From SLID01 sp041667545 (GTDB taxonomy: Bacteria; Omnitrophota; Gorgyraeia; Tantalellales; Tantalellaceae): 6,508 nt of DNA. Position numbers and translations under genes: made by a program. This document shows, piece by piece, positions 1 through 6,333 of the stretch (its first letter is position 1; every line of letters begins with the position of its first letter). The notes under the pieces were generated by a model. The model searched no databases, had not been told where the DNA came from, and saw only the letters and a program-made list of their open reading frames with translations. The stretch lies in contig JBAYES010000081.1 in assembly GCA_041667545.1 (NCBI GenBank), positions 1 to 6,508 on the forward strand, given 5' to 3'.

Positions 1-18
1 TTCCTCGCAACGACGGAA
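1..18. repeat. Edge of a probable dispersed palindromic repeat
   Basis: The first bases, TTCCTCGCAACGACGGAA, resemble one arm of a widespread intergenic repeat family whose arms read roughly TCCTCGCAATGACG / CGTCATTGCGAGGA. Only one arm is inside the window, so the palindrome cannot be confirmed. The match to the family is from memory of its consensus and has not been searched. Confidence 0.35.
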
Positions 19-97
19 TAAAAGTCCATTTTGCATCACCCTTTTTCATTTTAATATAGTTGGTTCTGGCTCCTACTATTAGAGACGGGTAAAAGGG

Positions 98-118
98 GTG
101 AAATTCTTTCACTTTTTT
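98..118 (+). terminator. Terminator-like hairpin with T-tract
   Basis: GTGAAA (98-103) and TTTCAC (107-112) form a perfect six-base-pair stem around a three-base loop, followed at once by six T residues (113-118). The stem is AU-rich, so it would be weak as an intrinsic terminator. On the opposite strand the stem is followed by CCCCTTTT, so it might act in both directions. It would end transcription of a gene lying left of the window and insulate the promoter at 226-254. Confidence 0.4.
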
Positions 119-225
119 GTATTTAATATTGTCCCTGGAATATGGAAAAAGGGGATTCTACAGAATGGTGAAAGAAGTCTTGAGAGACGTTAATCCTTAA
201 TTTGAGACTTGACCCCTAATGGAAT

Positions 226-254
226 TTGCTTTATTTGGAAGTTGCAAGTATACT
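226..254 (+). promoter_or_regulatory. Sigma70-like promoter for the SRPBCC/reductase pair
   Basis: TTGCTT (226-231) and TATACT (249-254) are separated by exactly 17 bases. The -10 box matches the consensus at five of six positions, while the -35 keeps only the TTG core. A start near 261 would leave a leader of about 30 bases holding the G-rich ribosome binding region. A second possible -35 (TTGACC at 209-214) lies just upstream but has a poor -10 partner (TATTTG). Confidence 0.45.
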
Positions 255-292
255 CTAAACAATTTTACGGAGGGGAAGGGGTAAGGGGTATT

Positions 293-739
293 ATGGTTAT
301 TATTAAAGTTAGCACTCGTATAGGGGTTGATCCTGACAGGGTTTTTGATGTGGTCAGGAATATTCATGAGCACACGTCTAATATCGGGGGTGTAAAGAGC
401 ATAGAGAAGATAGAAAGATCCCCGAATAGTTTTGCAACCAAATGGGAAATAGATTTTGACGGAGCTCCTTTTTCTTGGGTGCAGGAGGAGATCGTATATA
501 AGAGCACCCGCACGATGCTGTTCAAGTCTGTAGAAGGGGATTTTTTTATATATTGCGGAGAATGGATAGTTGAACCGCAAAAAGACGGGTCCAGTTTGCT
601 CAAGCTGGAAGCCTATTTCAACTGGGGAGCGCCCAACATGGAGAAGCATGTGGGGAAGATACTGGAAAGAAAAGCGAACAAGGCTCTTAAGGGGCTTGTT
701 TTGGCTATAAAAAAGGCGGTTATGAAGGCAAATGGATAA
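293..739 (+). CDS. SRPBCC/START-like lipid-binding or cyclase-fold protein
   Basis: The product is a 148-residue soluble protein with no signal peptide. Its layout fits the SRPBCC (Polyketide_cyc/COQ10/START-like) fold. A short first strand is followed by a helix beginning PDRVFDVVRN (about 14-23), then alternating beta strands, including WEIDFDG (51-57) and the CGEWIVEP segment (88-95), and a long C-terminal helix (about 116-146). Proteins of this fold bind hydrophobic ligands in a helix-capped cavity, and some act as polyketide aromatase/cyclases or quinone/lipid carriers. No catalytic residues can be assigned here. The start at 293 is preferred because the fold begins there and AAGGGG (283-288) lies just upstream. 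An upstream in-frame ATG at 209 would add 28 unlikely residues. The end overlaps the next gene by eight bases, which suggests translational coupling and a shared lipid-related role with the acyl-ACP-reductase-like partner. Confidence 0.85.
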   Translation: MVIIKVSTRIGVDPDRVFDVVRNIHEHTSNIGGVKSIEKIERSPNSFATKWEIDFDGAPFSWVQEEIVYKSTRTMLFKSVEGDFFIYCGEWIVEPQKDGSSLLKLEAYFNWGAPNMEKHVGKILERKANKALKGLVLAIKKAVMKANG

Positions 740-1850
740 ATTTGGTTTTGTCATACATCCTATAGATTCAGGGCTGATAACCAGGTCTTTTAATGAACCG
801 GGGCTCGATTTTATGGAGCCCGGCGCGCTTTATGGTAAAAGAACGGTGGAGAGGACATTGAGATGGCTTCCGCCCTTTAAATGTGCGGACATAACGGGTG
901 TGAAATCAAAAACGGGCAAGTGTATCGAGGGGTTTTTCATATTCTGCCCGCTGATACCCGAACAGATGCTCAACATGGACCAGCAATTTGTGCTCCGGAA
1001 AGTCGTGGAATCTTGTGAGCTGGCTGAAAAACTGGGAGCGAATATGGTGGGGCTGGGAGCTTATGTCTCTCAGGTGGGAAGAAAAGGGGCCCAGGTTGAC
1101 AAAAGAACAAAATTGCCGGTTACGATAGGCACTTCTTATACGATAGCCGTTGCTGTCGCGTCTACCCTTAAAGCGGCAAGGGATGTTGATTTTGATCTGT
1201 CAACCGCGAGTATCGCGATAGTCGGCGCGAGCGGAGGTATCGGGAGTATATGCGCTCGCCTAATAGCAGGTGAATGCCGCGAGCTCATACTTACGGCGCG
1301 TAACGAAACAAGACTGGACCAGATAGCCGGAATATTGCGGAAGGAATCCAAAACAAAGTTGACCGTGACCACGGATGTCAGAAAAGCGGTAAGGATGGCG
1401 GATATCATCCTGTTCTCCACAAATGATCCGAATCTTCTTATAGGAGAAGAAGACCTAAGGCCCGGGGCGATAGTCTGCGATATATCGGTGCCTAAGAATG
1501 TTTCTGAAGAAACGGTTATGAAGAGGGAAGACATAATAGTGATCGATGGGGGTATAGTGAGCCCTCCCGGGGATGTGAATTTTAATTTTTATTATGGTCC
1601 TCCGCCGGGATTGGCATATGCCTGCGTCGCGGAAACCATGATCCTGACGCTGGAAGGCAAATTCGAAAGTTACTCCATAGGAGGGAACGTTACAATAGAG
1701 AAAGTTATGGAGATAAGCAGTTTGGCCGAAAAACACGGTTTCAAAGTGGCCGAATTCAGGAGTTTTTACGGAGATATCACAAAGAGCAGGATAGAAAAAA
1801 CCAAAGCGGCCATAAAGAAAAGAAAAAAACATGCGGAGAGTAAGGCTTGA
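732..1850 (+). CDS. Long-chain acyl-ACP reductase (fatty-aldehyde-forming) family protein
   Basis: The 372-residue protein resembles cyanobacterial acyl-ACP reductase (AAR), which reduces acyl-ACP with NADPH to a fatty aldehyde through a cysteine thioester. Shared landmarks, in order, are GLDF (24-27), VKSKTGKCIEG (57-67, matching the VKS.TG..IEG block of AAR), an AxKxGxxxxxLG helix (about 98-109), LPVTIGTSYT (128-137), the Rossmann loop GASGGIG (165-171), VIDGGIV (270-276) and ACVAE (297-301). Cys298 aligns with the catalytic cysteine of the Synechococcus enzyme (FACFAEA, Cys294), and the EKHGF block near 333-337 also matches. The family is about 340 residues; the extra length here is largely a lysine-rich C-terminal tail (351-372). 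The start overlaps the SRPBCC gene. No aldehyde-deformylating oxygenase lies in the window, so the aldehyde's fate is unknown. It could be a reductase with another acyl donor. Family assignment is firm, exact substrate is not. Confidence 0.85.
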   Translation: MDKFGFVIHPIDSGLITRSFNEPGLDFMEPGALYGKRTVERTLRWLPPFKCADITGVKSKTGKCIEGFFIFCPLIPEQMLNMDQQFVLRKVVESCELAEKLGANMVGLGAYVSQVGRKGAQVDKRTKLPVTIGTSYTIAVAVASTLKAARDVDFDLSTASIAIVGASGGIGSICARLIAGECRELILTARNETRLDQIAGILRKESKTKLTVTTDVRKAVRMADIILFSTNDPNLLIGEEDLRPGAIVCDISVPKNVSEETVMKREDIIVIDGGIVSPPGDVNFNFYYGPPPGLAYACVAETMILTLEGKFESYSIGGNVTIEKVMEISSLAEKHGFKVAEFRSFYGDITKSRIEKTKAAIKKRKKHAESKA

Positions 1851-1947
1851 AATATTCATGCATGTTCCCACAATGGGTTTTTTGGAGCAGTTTAACGCGA
1901 GCAAGTTTGTTTGCTGCTGTGAGGGGTTATGCGGAAAATGTTTTTGA
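1831..1947 (+). CDS. Possible cysteine-rich micro-protein (38 aa)
   Basis: An open frame from the ATG at 1831, overlapping the end of the reductase gene by 20 bases, encodes 38 residues ending in a dense cysteine cluster, CCCEGLCGKCF. The five cysteines are at 28, 29, 30, 34 and 37. An internal ATG at 1858 would give a 29-residue version outside the upstream gene. Neither start has a convincing ribosome binding site, although TAAGG lies upstream of 1858. The CxxxCxxC spacing could bind a metal or form disulfides, but no family is recognised. It may equally be chance or the remnant of a decayed gene. It occupies most of the gap before the sensor kinase. Confidence 0.2.
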   Translation: MRRVRLEIFMHVPTMGFLEQFNASKFVCCCEGLCGKCF

Positions 1948-1972
1948 CATAGCCAGGAACCCTACATCAAAA
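1944..1972 (+). promoter_or_regulatory. Possible promoter before the sensor kinase
   Basis: A perfect TTGACA -35 box lies at 1944-1949. The best-spaced -10 candidate after 17 bases is TCAAAA (1967-1972), which matches only three positions. Transcription from here would begin close to 1979 and leave a leader of about 15 bases before the kinase ATG, which has no clear ribosome binding site. The perfect -35 is seen; promoter function is inferred and weak. Confidence 0.2.
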
Positions 1973-1994
1973 CAAAAAACAGTCTGGTTCTAAA

Positions 1995-4217
1995 ATGACA
2001 GTTTACACCGTAAGTTCACTGCTTGCTTTTTTGGTATGTCTTTTTCTGGTATTGGTGGTTGTCCTCCAAAAAAACAAATCCCAAGCACACAGAGATTTTG
2101 TTCTAGTTACACTTTTTACAGGAATTTGGTCTTTGTTCCCTGTCTCCACGGTTATTTTCCCTTCAGAAAAGGCGACACTCCTCCTGGTTAGGGTGGTCTA
2201 TCTTTTCGCGGTATTAGCGGTGCCGGCATTTTTAAAATTCGGCCTTACAATAGTGGAATCCAGTGAAAAGCGGCATGAGAGGTCGGCTGTCAGGATAGCC
2301 TTCTTCTCGGCTTTTTTATTCCTTCCGTTCCTTTTTTCACGCTTACTTATAGCGGGAGTTAGGACATATCAGCCATACTCCATTCTTGTGCCGGGGCCCT
2401 TATTCCCGGTATTTATAGGCTTTTTTCTGATTATATGCGTGTACACTTTTCTCAAGATGCTTAGTTTTTTTCGGAAAGCTACGGGGCATAAAAAAAACCA
2501 GGTAAAGTATGTTTTTACAGCTTATTTTTTGGCGTTTTTAGGGGGAATGATCCACTTTGGGACGGCATATGGATTGAGAGAAGTTTTCCCGCACGATATC
2601 TTTATTGTCTGTTGTATGACCATCCTGGCGTATGCCATAGCCAAGAACAGGCTAATGGATATAAGGATAGTAGCCGCGAGAGCGATGGCGTTTCTGTTGG
2701 CCTATATCCCGATCCTTACTGTCCCGTTCATTATCGCCTTAAGAGGAAAAACATTCTTTGAACATTATTTTGGGGAGTACTGGTGGATTTTTCCTATGAT
2801 AATCTCAACTATTCTTGCCCCGGCTGGCCTGCGTGTATACCAATATATCAAAGTACGGGCTGAAAGGGCCATACGATCCAAAAAACTTGTATACCTGCAG
2901 GAAGTCAGCGATTTTCTTGAGGACGTTAAAGGGGTAAGAGGGCTTGATGAACTGGTTGGAATGATTTTGTCGAAAATGTCGGAGCTTGTCCGAGTTGATT
3001 ACACGGGCTTGTATCTGCGGGATAAGAAAAAAGGCGTTTTCTCGCTGGAGGAGGCAGGTAAGAAGAATGAGGATGAAAGCGTAACTGCCCACACCGAGAT
3101 CTCCGAAGATAACGCGCTCATCAGGCTGCTCATAAAGGAACATAAACCTCTCGTCAGAGAAGAGTTAAGGTTTGAGGCGACGGGGGGGAGGTCGGAACTT
3201 GTAAAAGAAGCCGAAATTGAGATGAACAATATAAACGCCTCGGTCGTGATCCCCTCTTTTCATCACAAAAGTTTGATAGCGGCTATTGTTCTCGGGGAAC
3301 AGATTTCATATGAGCCTTATGAAAACGAGGATATAGATGCTTTCAATGATCTCGGAGTAAATATCGGCATGGCGATAAAGAACGCGCTTTTTGTTGAAGA
3401 CCTTAACAAAACTCACGCTAAACTTTTGAAATCACAAGAAGAAGCAGTACGTCAGGAAAACCTTATTTCGCTTGGTTATATGGTAACGAACCTTTCTCAT
3501 GAACTCAGGAACCCGATGCATGTTATATCCGCTAATATCGAGGAAATGCAGGATGTTCTGGAGATGGATATAAAAAAAGACGATCTTGATGATAAGACCA
3601 ACGAGGCGATAAACTATCTGAAAGAAAAGATGGGAAAGGCCTATGAGCGCGCCGAGAAAACTCGGAAAATGCTCGACTCGATAATGGACGCTATCAGAGA
3701 AAAAGGGCAGAAGTTTGACGATATTGACCTGAAAGAGATGATAGACGAAGTCATTACGAGGGTGGCGCCGTACACAAAGGGCGGAGCTATAACGGTAACT
3801 AACGAGATACCCGAGGGTTTTCCTCATATGAGCGGAGACCGCGTTATGATGGAACAGGTGTTCGTTAATCTTATAACCAATGCCACGCAGATGTTCGAGG
3901 TTTCGGGAAAAGGTGATAAGGTAAGCGTTAGAGCGCAAGAAGATAGTGATATGATCAGGATTGAGGTTTCAGATAATGGGCCGGGTATCCCCGAATATGA
4001 CCTTGAAAGGATCTTTGAACCGTTCTATACTACCAAGGATAATCTTTTTGCTTATGCCGAGGGCAAAAGTAAGGGGACCGGTCTGGGACTTATGATAACG
4101 CAGCAGACCGTGAGAAAACATAGGGGAAGGATATGGGCCGAAAGCGTTGCCGGGGAAGGAGCGACATTTTTTATGGAGTTCCCCAAGATAGTTCAAGGAG
4201 AGAGGAATGGAAAATAA
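1995..4217 (+). CDS. Membrane sensor histidine kinase (multi-TM, GAF, HisKA, HATPase)
   Basis: The 740-residue protein starts with a membrane sensor region of about eight hydrophobic segments (roughly 5-25, 34-56, 63-84, 99-121, 135-158, 171-190, 200-217, 228-249, with another near 262-283), like the 7TM-type N-termini of some bacterial kinases. A GAF-like domain follows (about 297-465), then a helical linker (466-492). The HisKA domain has the H-box SHELRNPMH with phospho-acceptor His502. The HATPase has an N-box (NLITNA, 625-630), G1 (DNGPGI, 660-665), F-box (IFEPFYTTK, 673-681) and G2 (KGTGLGL, 693-699), so it should be an active autokinase. The ATG at 1995 is the only plausible start, because a stop lies at 1950 in this frame, and no strong ribosome binding site precedes it. 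The last 11 bases overlap the receiver gene, the likely cognate partner. PEP-CTERM-associated PrsK kinases have a similar layout. The stimulus is unknown. Confidence 0.92.
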   Translation: MTVYTVSSLLAFLVCLFLVLVVVLQKNKSQAHRDFVLVTLFTGIWSLFPVSTVIFPSEKATLLLVRVVYLFAVLAVPAFLKFGLTIVESSEKRHERSAVRIAFFSAFLFLPFLFSRLLIAGVRTYQPYSILVPGPLFPVFIGFFLIICVYTFLKMLSFFRKATGHKKNQVKYVFTAYFLAFLGGMIHFGTAYGLREVFPHDIFIVCCMTILAYAIAKNRLMDIRIVAARAMAFLLAYIPILTVPFIIALRGKTFFEHYFGEYWWIFPMIISTILAPAGLRVYQYIKVRAERAIRSKKLVYLQEVSDFLEDVKGVRGLDELVGMILSKMSELVRVDYTGLYLRDKKKGVFSLEEAGKKNEDESVTAHTEISEDNALIRLLIKEHKPLVREELRFEATGGRSELVKEAEIEMNNINASVVIPSFHHKSLIAAIVLGEQISYEPYENEDIDAFNDLGVNIGMAIKNALFVEDLNKTHAKLLKSQEEAVRQENLISLGYMVTNLSHELRNPMHVISANIEEMQDVLEMDIKKDDLDDKTNEAINYLKEKMGKAYERAEKTRKMLDSIMDAIREKGQKFDDIDLKEMIDEVITRVAPYTKGGAITVTNEIPEGFPHMSGDRVMMEQVFVNLITNATQMFEVSGKGDKVSVRAQEDSDMIRIEVSDNGPGIPEYDLERIFEPFYTTKDNLFAYAEGKSKGTGLGLMITQQTVRKHRGRIWAESVAGEGATFFMEFPKIVQGERNGK

Positions 4218-4587
4218 AAGACTTTTGGTTGTGGATGACGAGGCGGATGTGTGTGAGAGCCTTAAAAGCTTTCTTGGCAGAAGAGGGTATGAGGTAACTA
4301 TAGCCGTAACCGGACTTGAGGCAGTTGAAATATTGGAGAAAGAAACATTTCCGGTGGTCCTGCTTGATCTGAAAATGCCTTATTTTGACGGATGGCAGGT
4401 CTTAAGGGCTGTAAGGCCGAAACATCCGGATTGCAAATTCATAGTCGTGACGGGGTTTATAGAACCCGCGACCAATTCTTCCGCCGGGACCGAGGAAGAG
4501 CTCCGGCAGTTAGGAGTTCATGACTTCATTCTTAAACCTACCAAGATGAAAGAGATCTATGAAATGCTTGAGGAAATGTACAAATGA
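4207..4587 (+). CDS. Single-domain response regulator (receiver only)
   Basis: The whole 126-residue product is one receiver domain with no output domain. The acidic pair Asp10/Asp11, the phospho-acceptor Asp54 (in LLDLKMP), switch Thr82 (VVTG) and Lys110 (ILKP) are all present, so it should accept phosphate, most likely from the kinase whose gene it overlaps by 11 bases. AAGGAG (4195-4200) is six bases before the ATG. The stretch between Thr82 and Lys110 is several residues longer than in CheY or in the second receiver of this locus, placing an insertion (EPATNSSAGTEEE) after strand beta4 and in helix alpha4, often a partner-binding face. Such Spo0F- or CheY-like proteins act as shuttles or through direct protein contact. 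Confidence 0.93.
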   Translation: MENKRLLVVDDEADVCESLKSFLGRRGYEVTIAVTGLEAVEILEKETFPVVLLDLKMPYFDGWQVLRAVRPKHPDCKFIVVTGFIEPATNSSAGTEEELRQLGVHDFILKPTKMKEIYEMLEEMYK

Positions 4588-4627
4588 CGGCAGGGGAAGG
4601 GATCCTCTTGATCGTGCGGGAAATAGT

Positions 4628-5110
4628 ATGGAAAAGATGAATCTTATGAGAGAATTGTTCCACGGTATACCGAATCGCCTTAATGCGGTAAGCATAATAT
4701 CTTTCACTTCGGCCGATATTCTGGAAGGGTCCGTTAATGGCCGACCGGGCGAAAAAAATAAAGGTGAAATTTTAGAAAAAATCCGATCCAATATGAAGAT
4801 GATAGATGACGCCTACAGAGCCTGTATTTCGGATATAGAGCTATTGGAAGACACGGTTTTACCCGAATTTGTAAACAAAGATGACGCCGAGAGAGATTTC
4901 GAGGCGATAAACGGGAACCTTTCTGAAATTAAAGGTTTAATGGAAAAGTCGAAGAAGGCATTGGAAGATATCGGTGACGGAGAGAAAGATGATCTTATCC
5001 TGAATTTGACCGGGGTCCTTTATACATTTGAAAATATTTCCGCCGACGCGGCCAGGCGCATAAGCGGGCTAAAGAAAAAATTGATAGAGATGGGAAAGTA
5101 TTACAAGTAG
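4628..5110 (+). CDS. All-helical protein with histidine-kinase-like H-box; putative phosphotransferase
   Basis: I know no exact family for this 160-residue protein. The sequence shows four predicted helical stretches (about 2-33, 45-79, 86-115, 119-157), no signal peptide and no membrane segment. Near the start, LFHGIPNRLNAVS (10-22) lines up with kinase H-boxes such as LSHELRNPMHVIS in the neighbouring sensor: His12 would be the phospho-acceptor and Asn16 the conserved asparagine. There is no N-, G1- or G2-box, so it cannot be a kinase. An ATPase-less dimerisation/phosphotransfer bundle, comparable in logic to Spo0B, is the inference, strengthened by its place between two receiver genes. The start at 4628 follows GGGA (4618-4621) and places the H-box in the first helix. 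An alternative ATG at 4559 would overlap the receiver gene by 29 bases and add 23 residues of poor quality. Alternatively it may be a helical scaffold or phosphatase. Confidence 0.7.
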   Translation: MEKMNLMRELFHGIPNRLNAVSIISFTSADILEGSVNGRPGEKNKGEILEKIRSNMKMIDDAYRACISDIELLEDTVLPEFVNKDDAERDFEAINGNLSEIKGLMEKSKKALEDIGDGEKDDLILNLTGVLYTFENISADAARRISGLKKKLIEMGKYYK

Positions 5111-5124
5111 GAAAAGGAGAGGGT

Positions 5125-5847
5125 ATGAGCTCAAAAAAAATATTATTATGCGACGACGATGAAAGAATAACACATACCCTTGAGGGGTTTTTCCTGGCGA
5201 AAGGATACGATATGGCCACGAGTTTTACGGGAGAGGACGCGATTGAAAAGGTATCCAGCGACAGGCCCGATCTTGTCATTATGGACCTGAAACTCCCGGG
5301 TATGAACGGCGCGGAAGTATCAAGGAAGATAAAGGAATTGAAACCTGACACAAAGATCATAGTTCTTTCGGGTTTTAGGGAAGAATACTCTGAAGAGCTC
5401 GCGAAGATCCCGGTAGAGCATGTAATGGAAAAGCCGATCAATATGAGAGAGCTTACACAGACCATTTCTGATATGCTCGCGGGACGGACCTTCGCGGAGA
5501 AAGATAAAGTTCCGGGAACGCCGAAGGCGAGGATTCTGATGCTTGAACCAAAACCGGAAACGGCGGCGCGGGTCAAAGAATATTTTTCAGATCGCGCCTC
5601 AAGCGGCGGAGAATATGACATAGAGGTCTCTTCTGACAGTTCTGATCTTAGAGAGAAAATGAAAACTTTCGGGCCGGATATTCTTCTCATATCCGTAAAT
5701 GATGAGAACGCCGGAAAACTGGTCGCTGATTTGATGAAGAGCGGCGAGAGAGAGGTGCCCCACATGATGATATCTGCCGGATTGGAGGCGCATAAAATAG
5801 CGAAAAGGGTAAAAGAAATGTGCCATGAAAAAGGAATGGTCAAATGA
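5125..5847 (+). CDS. Response regulator with receiver plus degenerate second receiver
   Basis: The 240-residue protein has an intact N-terminal receiver (about 4-118): acidic cluster Asp10-Asp12, phospho-acceptor Asp54 (IMDLKLPGMNG), switch Ser82 (VLSG) and Lys103 (EKP). A short linker (119-134) leads to a second domain (about 135-232) that repeats the receiver pattern, with ILMLEPKP as strand 1 and PDILLISVNDENAG as strand 3. There the acceptor position holds Ser190 and the acidic pair is reduced to Glu141, so the domain should not be phosphorylated. No DNA-binding, GGDEF or other output domain follows. AAGGAG (5114-5119) sits five bases before the ATG, and the gene is 14 bases after the helical protein, so they are probably co-transcribed. 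It is likely the last receiver of the relay, acting by protein contact. The first domain is certain; the pseudo-receiver reading is an inference from pattern. Confidence 0.88.
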   Translation: MSSKKILLCDDDERITHTLEGFFLAKGYDMATSFTGEDAIEKVSSDRPDLVIMDLKLPGMNGAEVSRKIKELKPDTKIIVLSGFREEYSEELAKIPVEHVMEKPINMRELTQTISDMLAGRTFAEKDKVPGTPKARILMLEPKPETAARVKEYFSDRASSGGEYDIEVSSDSSDLREKMKTFGPDILLISVNDENAGKLVADLMKSGEREVPHMMISAGLEAHKIAKRVKEMCHEKGMVK

Positions 5848-5871
5848 CGCTCGGTCCGGAGAAATAAAGGA

Positions 5872-5886
5872 CGGGACTGAGTCTCG
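5872..5886. terminator. Weak hairpin in the convergent gap
   Basis: CGGGAC and GTCTCG can pair around the loop TGA; the plus-strand RNA has one G-U pair and the minus-strand RNA one A-C mismatch. On the minus strand it is followed by TCCTTTATTT, so it may help end transcription of the exported-protein gene. There is no T-tract on the plus side. It lies between two convergent genes, where a shared terminator is expected, but the stem is short. Confidence 0.25.
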
Positions 5887-5909
5887 CCGTGGAGTCTTTC
5901 AGGAGATTA

Positions 5910-6296
5910 CTAATCGTTGGAAATGAAAGTCAAAGAGGTTTCCGTGTCGGATGTTTTGATGAAACCGTTTTCGTCGGTCCATGAAAATATTATGCGCATG
6001 ACTTCTCCTGTGGCGGGGATGTGCCGGTACACGTAATAGTTCGCTTTTTGATCCATATCGTTCCATACATTTCCGCCGTCCAGAGAGACCAACATGTTGA
6101 TAGAGCCCGGCGGGATATCTTTTCGTATTTCCATCATCCGATCCGCGAGGTCATTTTCGTAAAAGGTGAATTTCTCGCCTTTTTTCACTTCTCTCCATCT
6201 ATTCAATGTAAATTCAGGCGTGTCCGAGGAATAGGCAGGGAAGCCGGGACAAAGCAAGCATAATATCAGTAAGACAAAAATAAATGATCTTTTCAT
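5910..6296 (-). CDS. Small exported protein of unknown function
   Basis: The 128-residue product begins with a clear Sec signal peptide: MKR, a hydrophobic core FIFVLLILCLLC (5-16), and a likely cleavage site after about AYS (21-23). No standard lipobox is seen, so it is probably periplasmic or secreted rather than a lipoprotein. The mature part of about 105 residues is polar and looks rich in beta strands. It has a central segment INMLVSLDGGNVW (66-78) and the pattern SWTDENG (105-111), which may suggest a small beta-sandwich, but no family is recognised. The start at 6296 is fixed by AAGGAG on the minus strand (6306-6311, nine bases away) and by the signal peptide. A longer frame back to 6458 would bury that signal. 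It is convergent with the phosphorelay genes and has its own promoter, so a functional link to them is not implied. Confidence 0.8.
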   Translation of the reverse strand: MKRSFIFVLLILCLLCPGFPAYSSDTPEFTLNRWREVKKGEKFTFYENDLADRMMEIRKDIPPGSINMLVSLDGGNVWNDMDQKANYYVYRHIPATGEVMRIIFSWTDENGFIKTSDTETSLTFISND

Positions 6297-6333
6297 GAGA
6301 AAAATCTCCTTTTCATTTCCGGCATATACTAAA

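Noticed and set aside
197..754. Minus-strand open frame of 185 codons opposite the SRPBCC gene
   Set aside because: The plus-strand frame has a coherent fold, a promoter and coupling to the next gene; the antisense translation has no recognisable domain.
1900..1915. Small hairpin AGCAA/TTGCT as a terminator after the reductase gene
   Set aside because: The stem is five to six pairs with no following T-tract, and it lies inside the cysteine-rich frame.
4995..5843. Long minus-strand open frame (282 codons) opposite the receiver/pseudo-receiver gene
   Set aside because: It lies antisense to a clear receiver-domain gene with its own ribosome binding site, and its serine- and phenylalanine-rich translation is typical of an antisense shadow.
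6021..6263. Plus-strand 80-codon frame opposite the exported-protein gene
   Set aside because: It is antisense to a gene with a signal peptide, promoter and ribosome binding site, and shows no start signal of its own.
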